Part shown: in pieces, positions 20,973-35,900 of the stretch
Numbering within the stretch: the stretch's first letter is position 1
Layout: each line of letters begins with the position of its first letter
Assembly: GCA_029717555.1 (NCBI GenBank)
Contig: JAMDHS010000092.1
Coordinates: forward strand, 1-64,000
DNA: 64,000 bases
DNA from: Peribolospora baueri
Lineage: Eukaryota > Basidiomycota > Peribolosporomycetes > Peribolosporales > Peribolosporaceae
Direction of reading: 5' to 3'
Position numbers and translations under genes: made by a program
The notes under the pieces: model-generated
Told to the model about the DNA's origin: nothing
Databases searched by the model: none
Seen by the model: the letters and a program-made list of their open reading frames with translations, nothing else

Positions 20973-23900
20973 ATGTCGACATCTACTGCCCCGTCTTCCC
21001 ACGGTGCCACCCCACCCTCTCATCCTTTCTCGACCCTCCCCGCAGACAATCCAGTCTCGCCTTTCCCCTGCCTCTCCGGCTTGCGCACCAGTGCCCTTCG
21101 CCCCCATCCCGGACCTGACGTCGACGCCCTTGTTACCGATGACGGCAGCGTCGTCGAAGCGAGCCTCAAGGTCGCGGCGGACGATCTTGGCTGGGACGAG
21201 GTGGAGAGGAGGGAGAGCGAGTGGAAAGTTCACCGAGGCACAGTAGCGAGTGCCGCTTGGGCCGTGTTGCTGGTAAGTGCAGATAGGAAGACATGCGAGC
21301 TTATCGACGATCGGCGGCGTGTACCTCAGACCTCACCCAACTGCGACTGTGATCGTCCCTAGACGCATCTCTCCGAGTCGGACAACCCCTTGGAGGACAC
21401 GACGACCATCAAGTCGGTCGTTTTTGCTTCCTCCTTCACTGGTTCGGACCAACTCGTGCCTCTCCGGGTACACGGCCTGGGCAAAGAAGCGACGAACCGC
21501 CAGGTTGTCGAGGAATTGAACGAGCAACGGATCGCCAGGCGCAAGGGCGAATCAAGCTGGTCGCAAGTCTGGGACACAGCTTTGATCGTGGATGGAAGAG
21601 GAAAGGCTGCTGAGATGGCCAAGTGGAAGGACGCCACGGGACCCGGAAAAGACGTGAGTTTTCCTCGCGAGTGAGTGAATGTCCACTATGGTGGTCACCA
21701 CCGGCTCAGGTCACGTTTCCACCCCACTTTCTCGTTTCAGCTTGCTCTGCTCTTGAGCATCTCCAAGCCAGAAGGCACTTCGGCCTGGACCATGCTCGCC
21801 CGCTCTTTCCACCCGCTCTCTAGCGGCTCCTCGCTGAAGCTTCTCCTCCGTCAGCTGCTGGCCACTTTGATCTATATCGTCCGTCATCCATCCTTGCCTG
21901 CACTCGCTCTCGCTGGCGGCTGGGGAAGGGACGCGCCGGAGATGGGGAACGGCCCTTTTCGCGAGGATTTGCTCGCGTCGAACAACCCTCGGCCTGTTCA
22001 GCTCTCTCATTCGACCGGCACCGGAGGGTTGAACGATGAACTCTTCCATCACCAATTCGAGCGCGCCGCACGTGGCACAGATGAGGACAAGCTCGCCTTT
22101 TGGTTCAGGTGGGGCACGTCCGACGAGTACGATCAGGCCACCGAGAAGAAAGAAGTGAGGTGGACGTATGAAGAGCTGGACAGGCGTGCGGAGGAGGTCA
22201 AGGAGAAGCTCTGGCGGTGCGGTGTGGGCAGAATCCGCAGGGCCGAAGACGAGACCAAGGATCACATCGTCGCTCTGTATCTCGAGAAGAGTCCGGAGAC
22301 ATACGTCGCCATTCTAGGCGTCCTCAAGGCGAGCGCCTCCTCATCCTTTCTTGACACTATCCGTCAGTCGTATTGTGGATCATCAGTCGACTGTGATCGT
22401 CCTAACATGTGTTGCTTCTTGCCAAAAGGCCGGCGCAGCTTTTTGTCCCATCGACACCTCCACGCCAGCCAAGCGACGATCCTCCCTTCTCAGCCGGTCG
22501 GGTGCCTCTGTCGTCCTCACAGCCGGTGACGCCATCTCCTCTGCTCTGGAGCAAGTGCGACCGTCCCACATGACGGCGATCCACATCGACCGTCCGGGCT
22601 GCTCGGCTCAAGGACATTCTGAGCCATTCGAGCGCGAATCCCACGGCGTGCTGAATGGTCATGTGGAGGAGTTTGGCAAGGAAAGAGATGTCACGCCGGC
22701 CGATTTGGCCTATGTGATTTGGACGAGCGGCACCACTGGAGAGCCGAAAGGCGTAGGTGTTCCACACGCCAGGTGAGCTCTCGTCTCGTCTCCGCTGACG
22801 GATGCCTGCAGCGACGTGTCCTTCTTTGACCCGTCTCAACGGGCCTGCCGAACGTTCACATTGACATTATCTTTTTTTTTTTTTTCTTTTTGCGATGGCG
22901 GTTCCTTTCCGAAGCGCCGTGCAAGCTCTTCGAGCACTACAAGACGTTATCCCACGCGGTGAAGGCGATGTGCGCTATCTGCAGTTCAGCGAGTACAACT
23001 TTGACCTGATGATCATGGATTGCTTCTACGGTGAGGTCTCAAACAGAAGCCTTTCTGGGGTTGCTGGGATGAAACGTCGGCTCTCCTGTCTTTCCCATGG
23101 CTGATCCTTCGCTTTCGTCTCCCGTCTTCCAGCATGGGGTGTCTCTGGTGCCATTTGCACTGCGCCACGGAGCCTGCTCCTGTCGTCTCTTATCCCAGTT
23201 TGCAACGTCTTCAATGCTACGCATACGCTATTGACCCCTGCCGTCCTTGCCGGCATGCCGAGGAACGATATTCCGACCATGCGCGTGGTCGTCAATGGGG
23301 GAGAAAAGCTCAGTGAGGTCGTCGCTGACGAGTGGAGTCGACATTGTTGCTTGCTGAACGTGAGTCGCCACAGGCTTCCACTGAATAAGGTCCTGTGAGG
23401 TCGTCCGGGTTGAATCGACTTCCGCCTTTCCTACCTGATCTTATTTCTCTAGCTTTACGGCCCGGCGGAGGCGACATTGATTGCAATGAGTGAGCGTAGG
23501 ACGGCAGACCGACATGTTGGACCATCTCGTGGCCTGTATGACTGAACCGTTCCACATTTAACCGCAGATCGACGCGTGCCAGAGGGAGACGTTTTTAAGG
23601 CTCCAAACATTGGCGTTGCCCTGCCCACCGTCTCGACGCACGCTGTGAACGGAAAAGGCCAGATCGTCCCAAAAGGGGCGATTGGGGAACTCGTCCTCGG
23701 CGGCTTTCAACTCGCCAGGGAGTACATGAACGCTCCCGAGAAGACGGCGGACAAGTTCGTGGATCATCCTCAGCTTGGTAGGGTCTACAGAACTGGCGAT
23801 TTGGTGCGTCAGCTCGCGGACGAGAGCTTTGAATTCCTCGGGAGGGATGACGATCAGGTCAAGATCAATGGGATTCGGATCGAGCTATTGGGTGAGTTGT

Positions 23901-26900
23901 TGCAAAAGGACTGCACAAGATAGAGGCGGCTCTAAGGGCCTTCTCCTTTCTGGTCCATGTAGAGATCAACGCCGCTCTCAAGGGCTCTCATTCGTCTGTG
24001 ACGGATTCGGAGACGATGGCCGTCCCTCGGGGCAACGACGTCATGATCGTCGCCTTCTTGGTCGCTCCTCTCTCTGCTCCAGGAGACGCGTTCGTCCGAC
24101 TTGACGATGAAGCTGCCGAGGTGGCGAGGGGGGCGCGACAGTGTGCTCGCGACACTCTGCCAAGCTACATGGTTCCTTCTCTCGTTGTCGTCCTCTCCAG
24201 GTTTCCGCGCACGTCGTCCGCCAAGATTGACAGGGTCGCTTTGAAGGCCTATTTGGCAGACTTGGACGTGCTCGAATGGGAGAGGAAGATCGGAGGGGAG
24301 ACTCCAGGTGACGACGACGAGGCTACCTGGAGCGGGGTTGACAAGAAGCTGAGATTGTGGCTGGCCAAGATGTGCCATGTTCCGGCGGGAAGGATCGGCC
24401 GGGGAACACCTTTTCCAAGCCTCGGACTTGACTCAGTATGTCTCCCTAGCACTCTGTCTGAAGTTAGGGTTTGCTCTTGGCTGTGGGTGACGAGCTTTTT
24501 GTTCAAATGCCTTTCCACAGATCAAAGCCATCTCTTTCTCTTCTCACCTTCGAAGCGATGGCATCTCGGTCTCAGTGGTGGATATCGTGGAAAATCCCAC
24601 CATTCGTCAGCTAGGTTCGCTCCTCGCTTCCTCTGCTGCAGGAGAGGCGCGAGCGGCACGGACCAAGCGAGCGGCCGAACGCCTTCACGGGTTCGACTCT
24701 CACTTCCGACCATCTGTGCTCAATAGCTTGCAGCTGAAATCTGAGAGCATAAAAGCAGTCTTCCCGGCTACCTCACTGCAGGAGGGCATGTTGTCGGAGA
24801 GTCAGCGCCGCGAAGACTCGTACTGGCTTCACAGACTCTTCCGCTTGTCGGACGATGCGGACCTCCAACGGATTCAGAAGGCCGTTGAGATGGTTGTTGA
24901 TGAAGTCGACATACTACGCACGGGCTTCGTGGACGTTGGTCAGCTGGACGGAGCGGCGCCAAGAATGGACGGCTTCCAACCGTGAGTACAGGGTGTCGAT
25001 ATTTTAGAGAAAAGGATAGCTCAACATATCTGGCACGTTTTTGGCTGGTAGTGTCTTCCTCCAGGTGGTGTACAACTCGATCTCTCAACCCGCCTTTGGA
25101 CACTTGAATCTCTCTCGTTACGAGGACCCCGAGTCGACTGTGTTGCAGTGGTCGCGAGTCGGTTTACCAACGAGCCTTACCGGCCGGCCACCTCTCGCGT
25201 TCGCCTTCATCAGCCAAGCCTCTCGGCGGTGGATGTTAATGAAAGCGCACCACAGCATTTACGGCGAGTTGGAAATAACAGTAGGCTCTCATGAGTGCTC
25301 ATCCTTTGACTTATTCGCGACCTTGCCTCCTGCGTTTCTAGACGGCCAGTCTCTACGTTTGATCCAGGAACGCATTAGACAGCGATACCTCGGTCAACGA
25401 ATACCACCGCCCATCCCTTTTTCTGTTTCCCTACATCACGTCGTCCCCCTCGATGAGCAAGAGACCGAGGACATGTCTCGTGTCTGGGAGCATGCTTTGG
25501 GCAACTATCCCAAATGCCAGACACTTTCCTTCCCGGACCTTTCTGGCACGACCGCCCCTTCACCGAAGGCTATCAGCAAGCACACTAAAATCTCGTCAAG
25601 TTCGTCCTCAGATGTAGATGCGGCATCCAGGTCTTTGGGAGTTTCTTCCCGTTCGCTCTTGCAGGCGGCGTGGTGCTGTCTTTTGGCCGCATATCTGGAG
25701 ACCGACAGTGTCCTGTTAGGAGACTCTGTTTCTGGACGAGATGGCGACGTGGATTTGGCTACAGTACTCGGACCGGTTCTGTCGACTCTAGCTGTCCCAG
25801 TCGTCCTCCAGGAGAGGAGCACACGCGCAGACGTCGTACGTTCTATTGACGCATTCCACCGCTCCGTCGCGAGGCATCAACATATTCCACTGAGTCGCGT
25901 ACGCCGCATCCTCGGCACGCCGACGAATCAGCAGCTCTTCCAAAGCGTCTTCGTCTTGGAACCTGAGCCCGACTCCTCTCGCGAGGGGGAGCAACGGAAG
26001 AGCCCTGGCCTATGGTTTGACGGTGACCTTGGCATCGACGTCGAACATCCAACAGCGCTCGAGGTTCAAAAGGACGGCATGGGTAAATTTCGAATTACCC
26101 TTCTCAGGCAGACGAAGCTAATCTCTGCAGAGCATGGAGCCCTCCTTCTCGACCAGTTCGATGCCATGCTTTTCACCTTCATCAGCGATCCATCCGGCTC
26201 TGTTGAGACCTCATTTTTGTCTTACCCAAGAAACTTGCTCTCTATTTCTCACAATCATCTGAACGAGACTCCTCAAGAGAGCTACGACGTAGTTACTAGC
26301 CGTATTTCACGCCAAACCCGATCCCGACCTCACGCACCCGCACTTACTTTCGCCAGCTCAATTGCACCTGCACACGTCGAATGCACGACATTAAATTATC
26401 AAGATCTTGAAAATGTACGTATGCCCACCCGCCCCGTTCGTACTTCTGTTTTCTCGCCGACTGACATGTCTATGCGCCTCGCAGGCATCTAATCAATTGG
26501 CTCGATATCTGCACACCCGAGGATACCTCAACAAGGTTGTAGCTGTCGCTCTTCCGCGCTCTGTAAACACTTATATCTGCATGCTCGGAGTCCTCAAGGC
26601 TGGCAATGTGAGTGATTCCTTTGCTTGTCTTTACTTTGCTGACATCGCGTTGATGACATGTGACACCATCTCCTTGACCTGGCCGTCGCAGGGTGAGACC
26701 AAGTTTGATCCTGTGTTGTCGTCGATGTCAATCGTTTTGACTAGCAAATGTTTCGCCACCAGTCTTCCTCCCTATCGATGTGTCCTTACCGGCCGAGCGT
26801 CGCAAATTTCTAGCCGCAGACGCCGAGGCGAGCTTGGTTTTCACAAATACTCATTTTTCCGCCGATTTCGGCTCGAGCTCTGTTCCTGTCGCTCTTGTTG

Positions 26901-29900
26901 ATGCGGAGGATTACAAGTCTGCCGTTGGTCGTGAAAGCAAAGGACCATTAGACGCTCATATCCGCCCGGATGACCTTGCTTATATTCTATACACCTCGGT
27001 AAGTTCGTAGATTCCGATGTTTAGGCCACTTTTCAAGGAGGTACTGCTGACGTTTGTCTCGATACCAGGGCACGACAGGCAAACCGAAAGGAGTCAAGAT
27101 CAGCCATGGAAATCTCGGTAAGATACGGACGGATATGGGATGACCCAAGAGAAGCTTGCTGATTTCAAGGCACTCCCTCATCATCAATCCACTGCATAAT
27201 CCAGACGCTGCTATTGAAGGCTTTCGTCTCATGTATGAGAGAGAAGCACCAGGATCCCTTTTGGAAGCTCGATTTCTCGGTGAGACAAAGCTTTTGCAGT
27301 TCCATACTTGCGACGATTTTCTGAAACCCACATTTCTCATTAACGGTACAGCACGGTCTCCCGAAGCTTTCGACGTATCTTTCCTTGAAACGTTCCTTCC
27401 TCTTGTTGTAGGGGCTACCATAGTCACGGCCCCCAGAGAAGTCCTCCTTGCCGACCTTGGGTAAGTACAGTTGTGATGAAGATATCGGCATACCTTCATT
27501 GACATCTGCCTTCCCTAACCAGCTTGACTTTTACCAAACTGGAGGTGACGCACGCGTGGTAAGGATAAGCTATTCAATGCGCCATCTAATATCATGTATC
27601 ATGTTCAGAGGACCCTTCTTTTGACTCCATTGTTATCTGCTCACAGCATGGTTCCGAGCCTGTTGCATTCTCAAGGAGGCAAGCTATTTCCTGCAAATCT
27701 TCCATCACTACGTGCATTAGTTGTAGGAGGTAAGGGCCGCATGTTTCGCTGAAAGCTTCGGGAGCATGTGCCTCTTCATGACTATGTGCTTCTGACGGCT
27801 TTTTCTAAGTAGGCGAGAAGCTGTCTCAAGATATCATCGACCGCTGGGCGGCGTCCGGTATACCCTTGCTGAATGCTTACGGTACGTTTTTTTTCTCCTT
27901 TCGCTATGACACAATATGCGGGTGTGCTTCACTGGAGGCTTATGTACGTGTTAACGATATAATACTGCATTTAGGTCCCAGCGAGTGAGTGCACAGTTTC
28001 CACATTGATATTTTATACCAATCTCACGCGATTGATAATCTGAACCGACCAACCAGAGCTACCATCGGCATTTCCGTCGCTCGGGTTCTCAAAGGTTCGA
28101 CGACCCGGAATGTTGGCAAGCCGTTCTCTGGAACCGAAGTCTTTGTCATGAAGCTTGTGGATGGGGATATTCAGCCTGCGCCACGGGGAGCTACCGGCGA
28201 GCTTTACATAGCGGGGGCCCAGGTGGCTTGCGGCTATCTCAAACGACCGGATCTGAAAGCTTTTGCAAGCTGGAAAGGCCGTACCTTGTACCGCACGGGG
28301 TCAGCGCCATCGTCGGACTTACTTTCATTCTCGTCTCTGAAGATAGCAGACTGACTATTTGCTTATCTTCTTTCTTATCTTGACATTATCAGGGACGCCG
28401 CTCGCCTCTCAGTCCACGATGAGATTGAGATACTTGGGAGAATTGACGACGATAGCCAGGTCAAAATCAGAGGCGCAAGTGAGTTCCAGGGCTTCCGTTC
28501 TGTCCTAGCTATGTCATTTACTGAGGCCGCTGAATTCCCATTTCGTGAATGTTGTCCTCTGGAAGGGCTTGAGTTGGAAGAAGTTTCTGCTGTGCTTCGT
28601 AAAGCCGCTCTTCCTGTGGTGTTACAGGTCGTCTGTTTGCTGGCCTCTCACCCGGAGCTACCTCGGGAAGTCCTCGTCTCATTTATAGTCCCTCCAGCGA
28701 GCCCGCCACTCAACAACGTCCTTACGGTCGTCGATGACCATGCCGAGCTGGTGAAGAACCTTCATATCAGGATCCGGAACGTCCTTCCTAGCTACATGCT
28801 GCCTTCATTCATTGTGCCTATCTCAACAATCCCACTTGCGCCGGGGTCCTCCAAAGCCGATGCCACAACTCTAAAGAATTTCTTTGCTAGGACTTCTCTC
28901 GCCCATCTACGAGGACTCAGGCCGGATGAAGACCGCGCACTCAGTCAAGACGAGATCAAAGTTTTCGACATCATGCGTAAGGTGCAAGAGAACTTGCCTA
29001 AGTTGCTCAGCCCCTCTGCAGACATTTTCAGTCTCGGCTTTGACTCCCGTAAGTTTTTTTTTGGCCATCTTTATGCGTGCATGCCGTAATGAAGCGTGTA
29101 GGGAAAAGCTCTCACCACACCATACTTCTTATGCAATTATGTCACTCAGTCTCCGCCATTCCGCTGGTCTCAAAATTGAGGCAGGAAGGTTGTGACATCA
29201 GTCTTTCCCAAATCATGATTGAGCCGAGCATAGAGCGCATTGCTCGACGATTTAATTCAAGCCAGACAGCTTCTGCAGAGGACGATTCTGCTTTGTCACC
29301 TTGGAACAAGCTTGGACCGATGCTCAAGCAGAAGACAAGCCAATATCTCTCCATACCGGCGGAGGACATCTTGGTTGTTATGCCTTGTTTGCCTCTTCAA
29401 GCTTCTCTCCTCACGATCTCGGCATCGTCGGAGAAGGCGCTGTACGTCAACGAGGTACTGCTGGAGCTTTCGCCACACATTGACGCAGATCGTCTACGTA
29501 GGGCCTGGGAGGATGCGCAAGCGTCAAACGAGATCCTGCGCACTGTCTTCTGTGACATCGAGGGCCAATTCCAGCAGGTTGTGTTACGACACTCGTCACT
29601 GTCTTGGGACGATGTCTATATCACCGATGAGGAGCTTTCCTCGGCTCGTCAATGCTACCATCAAATTAGTGCCGTCGACATCACTCAAAACGTTCACTCG
29701 CGGCCTCCCTTTCGATTGCGCCTGTGGAAACAAGATCGCAAAACTTGTCTTTCGCTTTGCATCCATCATGGTCTTTACGATGGAGAGTCGCTTCGGCTGC
29801 TTCTTCGAGACGTGGAGGACCACTATCTGGGTCGGTCCCTGAGCCCATCGCCTTCTATGCATCCGATTGCGAGACAGGCGTTCAAGGTCGCCAAGGACCC

Positions 29901-32900
29901 TGCGACTAAAGCATTTTGGGTTTCGACGCTGGAAAATATCACGATCTCCGACTTCCCTACTCTCACCGGTCTGCGGACAACCGCCGGTTCCCGGGAATCG
30001 GAGTCGGCACGCTGCTGCATACCATTGTCGAAACTCAAAGAAGTCGCGCAACGTTGCGGGGTAACCTTGCATACCTTAGCGTTGACAGCCCAGGTTTCGT
30101 AAGTTGACTGCTTTCATATTGTCGATTGAAGCCGTTCACAAATCTTTGTTGTATACGTTGTCTGGCGCAGCCTTCTGTCCAAGTATTTTGGGGAAGGTTA
30201 GTGGATTGCTTCTGCTCCGCATCTTCCGGTGTCTACTTGAGACTGATCACCCATCTGCTTGGCAGACGATGTCACCCTCGGTCTTGTCCTGAGCGGGAGA
30301 TCCTTGACGTTAGACGGTGTCGACGTCAGCAAGATCCGGGGACCCTGCGTGGCGACTTTACCATTTAGGGTCACGAAAATTTGGGATCGACTTCTGCCCG
30401 AAGCCGTGCAGAAGGCATACACTGCAATTTTACCCTATCAACACACAGCCCTTTCATCCATCTCAAAATGGCTGAAGCAAGAGCGGCCCCTCTTCGACAC
30501 ACTCTTTTCCTTCGTTGTGAAGTCTTTCACCTTTTACGAATTGTGGACCGAGGCCTCCTCCGTCATGGACACAGGAGTGAGTTCTTCTAACGTCTATAGT
30601 ATCTATCCTATATTGCACTCACACGCCTCTTCCCGCCATCGCCGTCATAGTATCCTCTCGCTTTGGAAGTAGAGGTCGACAACGAGGCAGACGCGATAAA
30701 CCTACAGCTCATATACGACTCCGGCAGGCTCCCGGCGTCACAGGCACGGCTCTACCTGCAACACTTCGACACTATCTTGCAAGGAATTGAAGCTACAATA
30801 CAGAGAGCAAGTAACAACCTTCCTACGACGAATCTCCTGTCTGTTATCAATAGTCCACCTCTCTTTCCGACGGTAAATGATACGTTCCTCGGCCGCTTTA
30901 ACTCCGTTGTCGCAACACAACCTGAAGCTAGTAGGTTTTATATGCTTTCCGAGAGCTCAAACTTCTTTTTTTCGGAATGCTGAAAAATATTCTCCAATTC
31001 CCGGCTTACTTGAATAGTCGCTATCGAATGGTACGAGGCCTTGGAGAAAGAGCCTTCGTGCTGGTCATATCAAGAACTTGACAACGCGAGTAATGCCATC
31101 GCCGACCGGGTTAATGAAGAACAGGGATCGACTATTGCAGTTTACCTTCCGAAAGCGCCACTACTTTACGCCGCTATGCTCGGGTGCTGGAAAGCTGGCA
31201 AGGCGTACCTGCCTTTGGATCCTGCTTTACCTCGCGAGCGGATCGAGGTGAGAATAGTTCTTAACAAATCTGCATTTGCACCTTCCGACGTGTTTGTTCC
31301 TGAGCTCGTTCTATTGCGTTTTGCAGTACATGCTGCATACTGCGAATCATCCTCCAGTGCTTTGCAATGCAGATGGGGATATCTTTCTTAGACGCCTTCC
31401 TGGCATCAACACAGTTATCCTCAATGAGCTATCAGTGTCTTCAACTCGGCCGGCGAATATTTCACCTCTGGAGTCCATAGCCTACGTTCTATTTACCAGG
31501 TAAGTCGTTGGACACCATTCTTGTTCATTCCAGATGGCGCTTATGCCCTATTGTTTTCGTAAATGGCGAAGTGGAAGCACAGGGCGACCGAAGGTGAGGC
31601 GAGCATGGCTCATTTTTCGGAAACAGCGGCTAACGTTCTTCTCATATGTTGATACAGGGTGTTGAAATTAGTCACAGGGCCTTGGCCGGAGCGATCCTGT
31701 CCTGGCAGGACATGCTACCGCATCAGTCCGGATGGCGGATGCTGCAAGTGAGAGTGCATTTTGTTGACTTCAAGTTGCTGTTGCACTACTGAAGCAGGCT
31801 GTCCTATCCAATAACAGCTGGCATCGTCGGGTTTCGACGTTGCTATATTTGAGCTGTGCTTTCCCCTCTCCTCCGGCATGACGGTCACTAGCGCATCAAA
31901 GGAAGTCCTCCTTCAAGATGTAGCATCAGCCCTTGATCGTATGAGGATATCAGTTGTCGACCTGCCGGCAGCGCTTGCGTCTTCAGTCTATCGTAGGGAT
32001 GTTCCCAACCTCAGTGAGTTGTTTTGTTGCGTTCGCTCCATGTGTACATGTCCTCACGGATCGAGTGTGATTTCGGCTAGAATGGTTAATGAGCGGAGGA
32101 GACGCCATCTCAGACGATGTCCTGCAAGAATGGGGCGATACTGGAATGCTGATCAACGCATACGGGCCGACAGAAGGCTGCATCGGGAACACGCTGGGAT
32201 TGTAGGTTGTTTCTCCTAGTTTTAACGAGGTCACGCTCTGCTAGCTTCTGACAAGCCATTCTTCGATTGACCGCCTTGCAGTGTGGCCTCAAACACTCTG
32301 CGCTCTGTTGTGGTGAGTTTGCTGCTCTGCCTTAGACATCGCGAACGGGCTGACAACCGTCAAGGTTTTATCTTGCACATCAGGGAAAACCTTACCCGAC
32401 GAGTTCGATCTACGTCCTGGAGCCTGATAGCGTGAGGCTTTGTCTTGTCGGCTGCATAGGCGAAATTGTGAGTCGTGGCTAGACCATTTGCATTGCGTAC
32501 CAACCTATGAGAAGTTGAACTCTTTTTCCGTTTTAAGGCCGTTGGGGGGTCGCAGGTGGCCGAGGGCTACGTGGGCCGGGTCGACTTGACGCAAGAGAAG
32601 TTTGTGCGCCTGCCCGATGGCTCCCGTGTATACCGAACGGGAGACCGAGGTCGCATCTTGTCCAATGGCTTAATTGAATGTCTGGTGAGGACGCCTGTCC
32701 ACGCCGCGTTGCTTTCTTTTAAATTTTTGAAAAACTCTTCCGACTCAGACGCGTTCATCCCACGTTGTAGGGTCGCATCGAGCTCGGGCAGGTCAAGATA
32801 AACGGACAAAGAGTGGTATGTGCTAATTGAAGTCTGCCTTCCGGTTTTCGATCTTGCCTTCCGCTATCGATCTAATTGGCTTTCCCAAATTAATTTTCGT

Positions 32901-35900
32901 ACGTGTAGGAGCTCGAAGAGGTCTCGTCGACCTTGAGACGTCACCCGAACGTACAGGACGTGGACACACAGTATTTGCAGCACCCGTCTTTCCCATCTCG
33001 CCAGCTTATCTCCTTCTTCTCTTTGAACTCCAGAGCTGCACCAACTCTATCTCCAACAAATAGCAGGGAAGCTGAGGTACAATCAGGACTTGGTCTTCGG
33101 GACGATGCGTTGGCCTTTGACACAATGCGCGAGGTCGTAGATGCGGTAGCGGGAAGGTTACCGGCCTACATGCTTCCGAGCATTCACTTGGCTTTGATCG
33201 GAGATTTGCCCCTCACTCCAAACAACAAGGTCGACAGAAACAGGTTGGCACGCCTGTTTGTCTCAATGGACCCTCAACGCCTGCGCGAGCTGAGCTCGAC
33301 GCACGCCGTGAACGGTGGGCATTGGAGTCCGCGGGAGCTTGAATTGCGTAGTCTGCTAGCCGATCATTGTGGGGTAACGGAGGAGCAAATCACTCGAACG
33401 ACATGTGAGTCCGTTTCCTGTCCTCAGAAAGTTTAGACCTCGCCACTAACGAGGCATAACGTCAATCTTTGGCAGCATTTTTCCATCTGGGCTTTGATTC
33501 CCTTTCGGCTCTACGCCTGACTCGGACTCTCAAAGGGACAGGCTTGAATGTCAACGCAACTGATATCATGCAGAGACCATCCATCGCGCAGCTCTCGTCT
33601 TTAATGGAGACGAAAGCTTGTCGCGTCAAAGAGGTGTCAACAGCTACTCACGCCTTGTGGCAACAATCTGTCAAAGCGGTCGATCAGAATGCAATCAAGC
33701 TCAGTGCGGAAGACGAGGTCACATGCGTCTTCCCTTGTACACCGCTGCAGAGTGGTATGCTTACACAGGTAGGTGCTGCCTCGCGGGATTATTGACGCAA
33801 GATGGTACTGAAAGTCATCTTCCCTCCCGCCTGCCACGACCTCAAGACGTTGACGTCGAAATCCCAGCTATGTGAGTTGCCCCTTCTAATTTAAATCAAG
33901 GAAAGAACACCATGTGCTGAACACGAAGTTGCTGTACAATGGCAGACTTCAACCACTTTGCGTTTGTTCTTCATTGTGACGCCAAGGAGATGGCGGCGGC
34001 TTGGAAGCGGGAGGCAGAGCGACTGGACATCCTTCGCACGACGTTTCACTCGACTGACTACGGATGGGTCTCAGCAGTTCATCGCTGGGTCGAGGTCCTG
34101 ATTGAAGAGGTTCAGCTCCCGTCCAAGAGCGAACTCCATCAATATCTTGCGCGATCGCATGTCGAAAGCTCTGACGCTGAGGTCGTCTTTACTCGGCCCC
34201 CATGGAAGCTGACCATCTTTCATTTTGAACGACAAGCGTGGCTCGTAACCACCTTGCATCACTCGTAAGCACCGTATAAGCTTTGCACTGTGTAGGGTAG
34301 TTTGCTTATATAAGGCTTTACTTCGTATTTTATTCTTGTTCCTTTGCTTCAGGCTTTATGACGGACACTCCCTGCCCCTTTTGTTCGACGACGTCGCTAA
34401 AATCGTTCAAGACGGAAGTCCAGTGACCCGCCTGTCCTTCGCCGAACTGGCCCCACACCTGCTCCCCTCGGCTGAGGATACGAGCTACTGGGTAGACGCT
34501 CTAAGAGACTATTCTTCTTCGCTCCCGCTGTCGCGGTCCAAGGCAACGGTAGCGGAGGCATCCCGGCCATTGTCTGTCTCGAGATCACGTCTCACTCAAG
34601 CAGGAAAGCTTTTGGGTGTCTCACCACACTCTCTAATCACCCTTGCCTTTGCAAAAGCGCTTGCATCTCTCGCCTCACGCCGCGATGTGGTTTTCGGTCA
34701 AGTGCTCTCGTTGCGGGATTCGGTTGACGGTGCCAACACGACGATCGGACCAGCTTTCAATACCTTGCCGACAAGGGTATTCTTTAACGACGATAGCCGT
34801 ACGTCCAAAGAGCAGCTCCAACTTGTTCAAGCGGCTGACATGAAGGGACGAACACATCGCGCTGCCAGCCTTCGAGAAATTCAGTCAGCGCTAAAGACGC
34901 GCAACGGGGATTTACAGCTTTTCGACTCCATTTTAGTGTTTCAGCAATTGAACGAGAAGGAGAACAGCTCAGATACCAGTGTCTGGTCATCCATTCGTCT
35001 CGAAAGCCCCTCGCTTCCCCAAGTGAGTTGTGCTTGGTTCTTCATTCTCACTGCTCTTTTGCTTCGCCTTATTGATTTTAATTCTTAACTGCCCACAGTA
35101 TCCTATGAATGTTGAGGTCACGCAGACCGGTGAACAACTTGTCTTAGAAGCAGCGACAACAATCCTCGACTGCGACGAAGTAGCATCTTTTATTGAGCGA
35201 TACAACGTCATTCTCGAGGCCATGCTCACCGATCCCGACCAGCCGGCGATAGCCCTTCCTGATGGATACGGCCCACTTCCCACCCTCCAAGCAACAAAGT
35301 TACGTCTCAAAGAAAGAGCTAGCCCCTCGTGTCTCTATGACAATGGAGACACAGAGCCCCTGACCGAAGTGCAGTTGGCAATTCGACAAGTCGTCGCCGA
35401 GACGGCTAACGTCCAGGTCGACGAAGTCCGCCTTCGCACGCCTCTGACGATGTTTGGCCTTGACTCCATCTCGGCAATCCGGATTGCCTCTCGATGTCGC
35501 AAGCTCGGCGTCCAGATCCGGGTAGGGGACGTTATACAAGGACGACACATTCAAGGGATCGCCGCTCGTGTTCGATCAGATGCCATAGCTGATGGGTTGG
35601 CGAAGGATGCAGTGGACGTCCAGTGGAAGGACGAGAAACAGGCCGTTACGGACGTCCTACATCTTTCACCAGAAGACGTCGAGGTTGTCTTCCCCGTTCT
35701 TCCGGGTCAGCTCTTTTCCTTGGCTTCCTGGTTAAACAGCGGGCGCCGGTTTGGTGTTTTTTCGTGGGCATTCCGTTCTACGAGGAAGCTCGACCCGAAG
35801 AAGCTGGCCAAAGCCTGGGACGACCTGCGCGCCCGTCATGCCATTCTCCGCACGACTTTTATGGCAGGTCAGGGCCGAGGTCCTCTGCAGGTCGTCATGA

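Noticed and set aside
27270-27300. Possible 20-nt intron in A2 (GTGAGACAAAG...TTGCAG)
   Set aside because: Far too short to be spliced; reading through keeps the frame open and A-domain-like.
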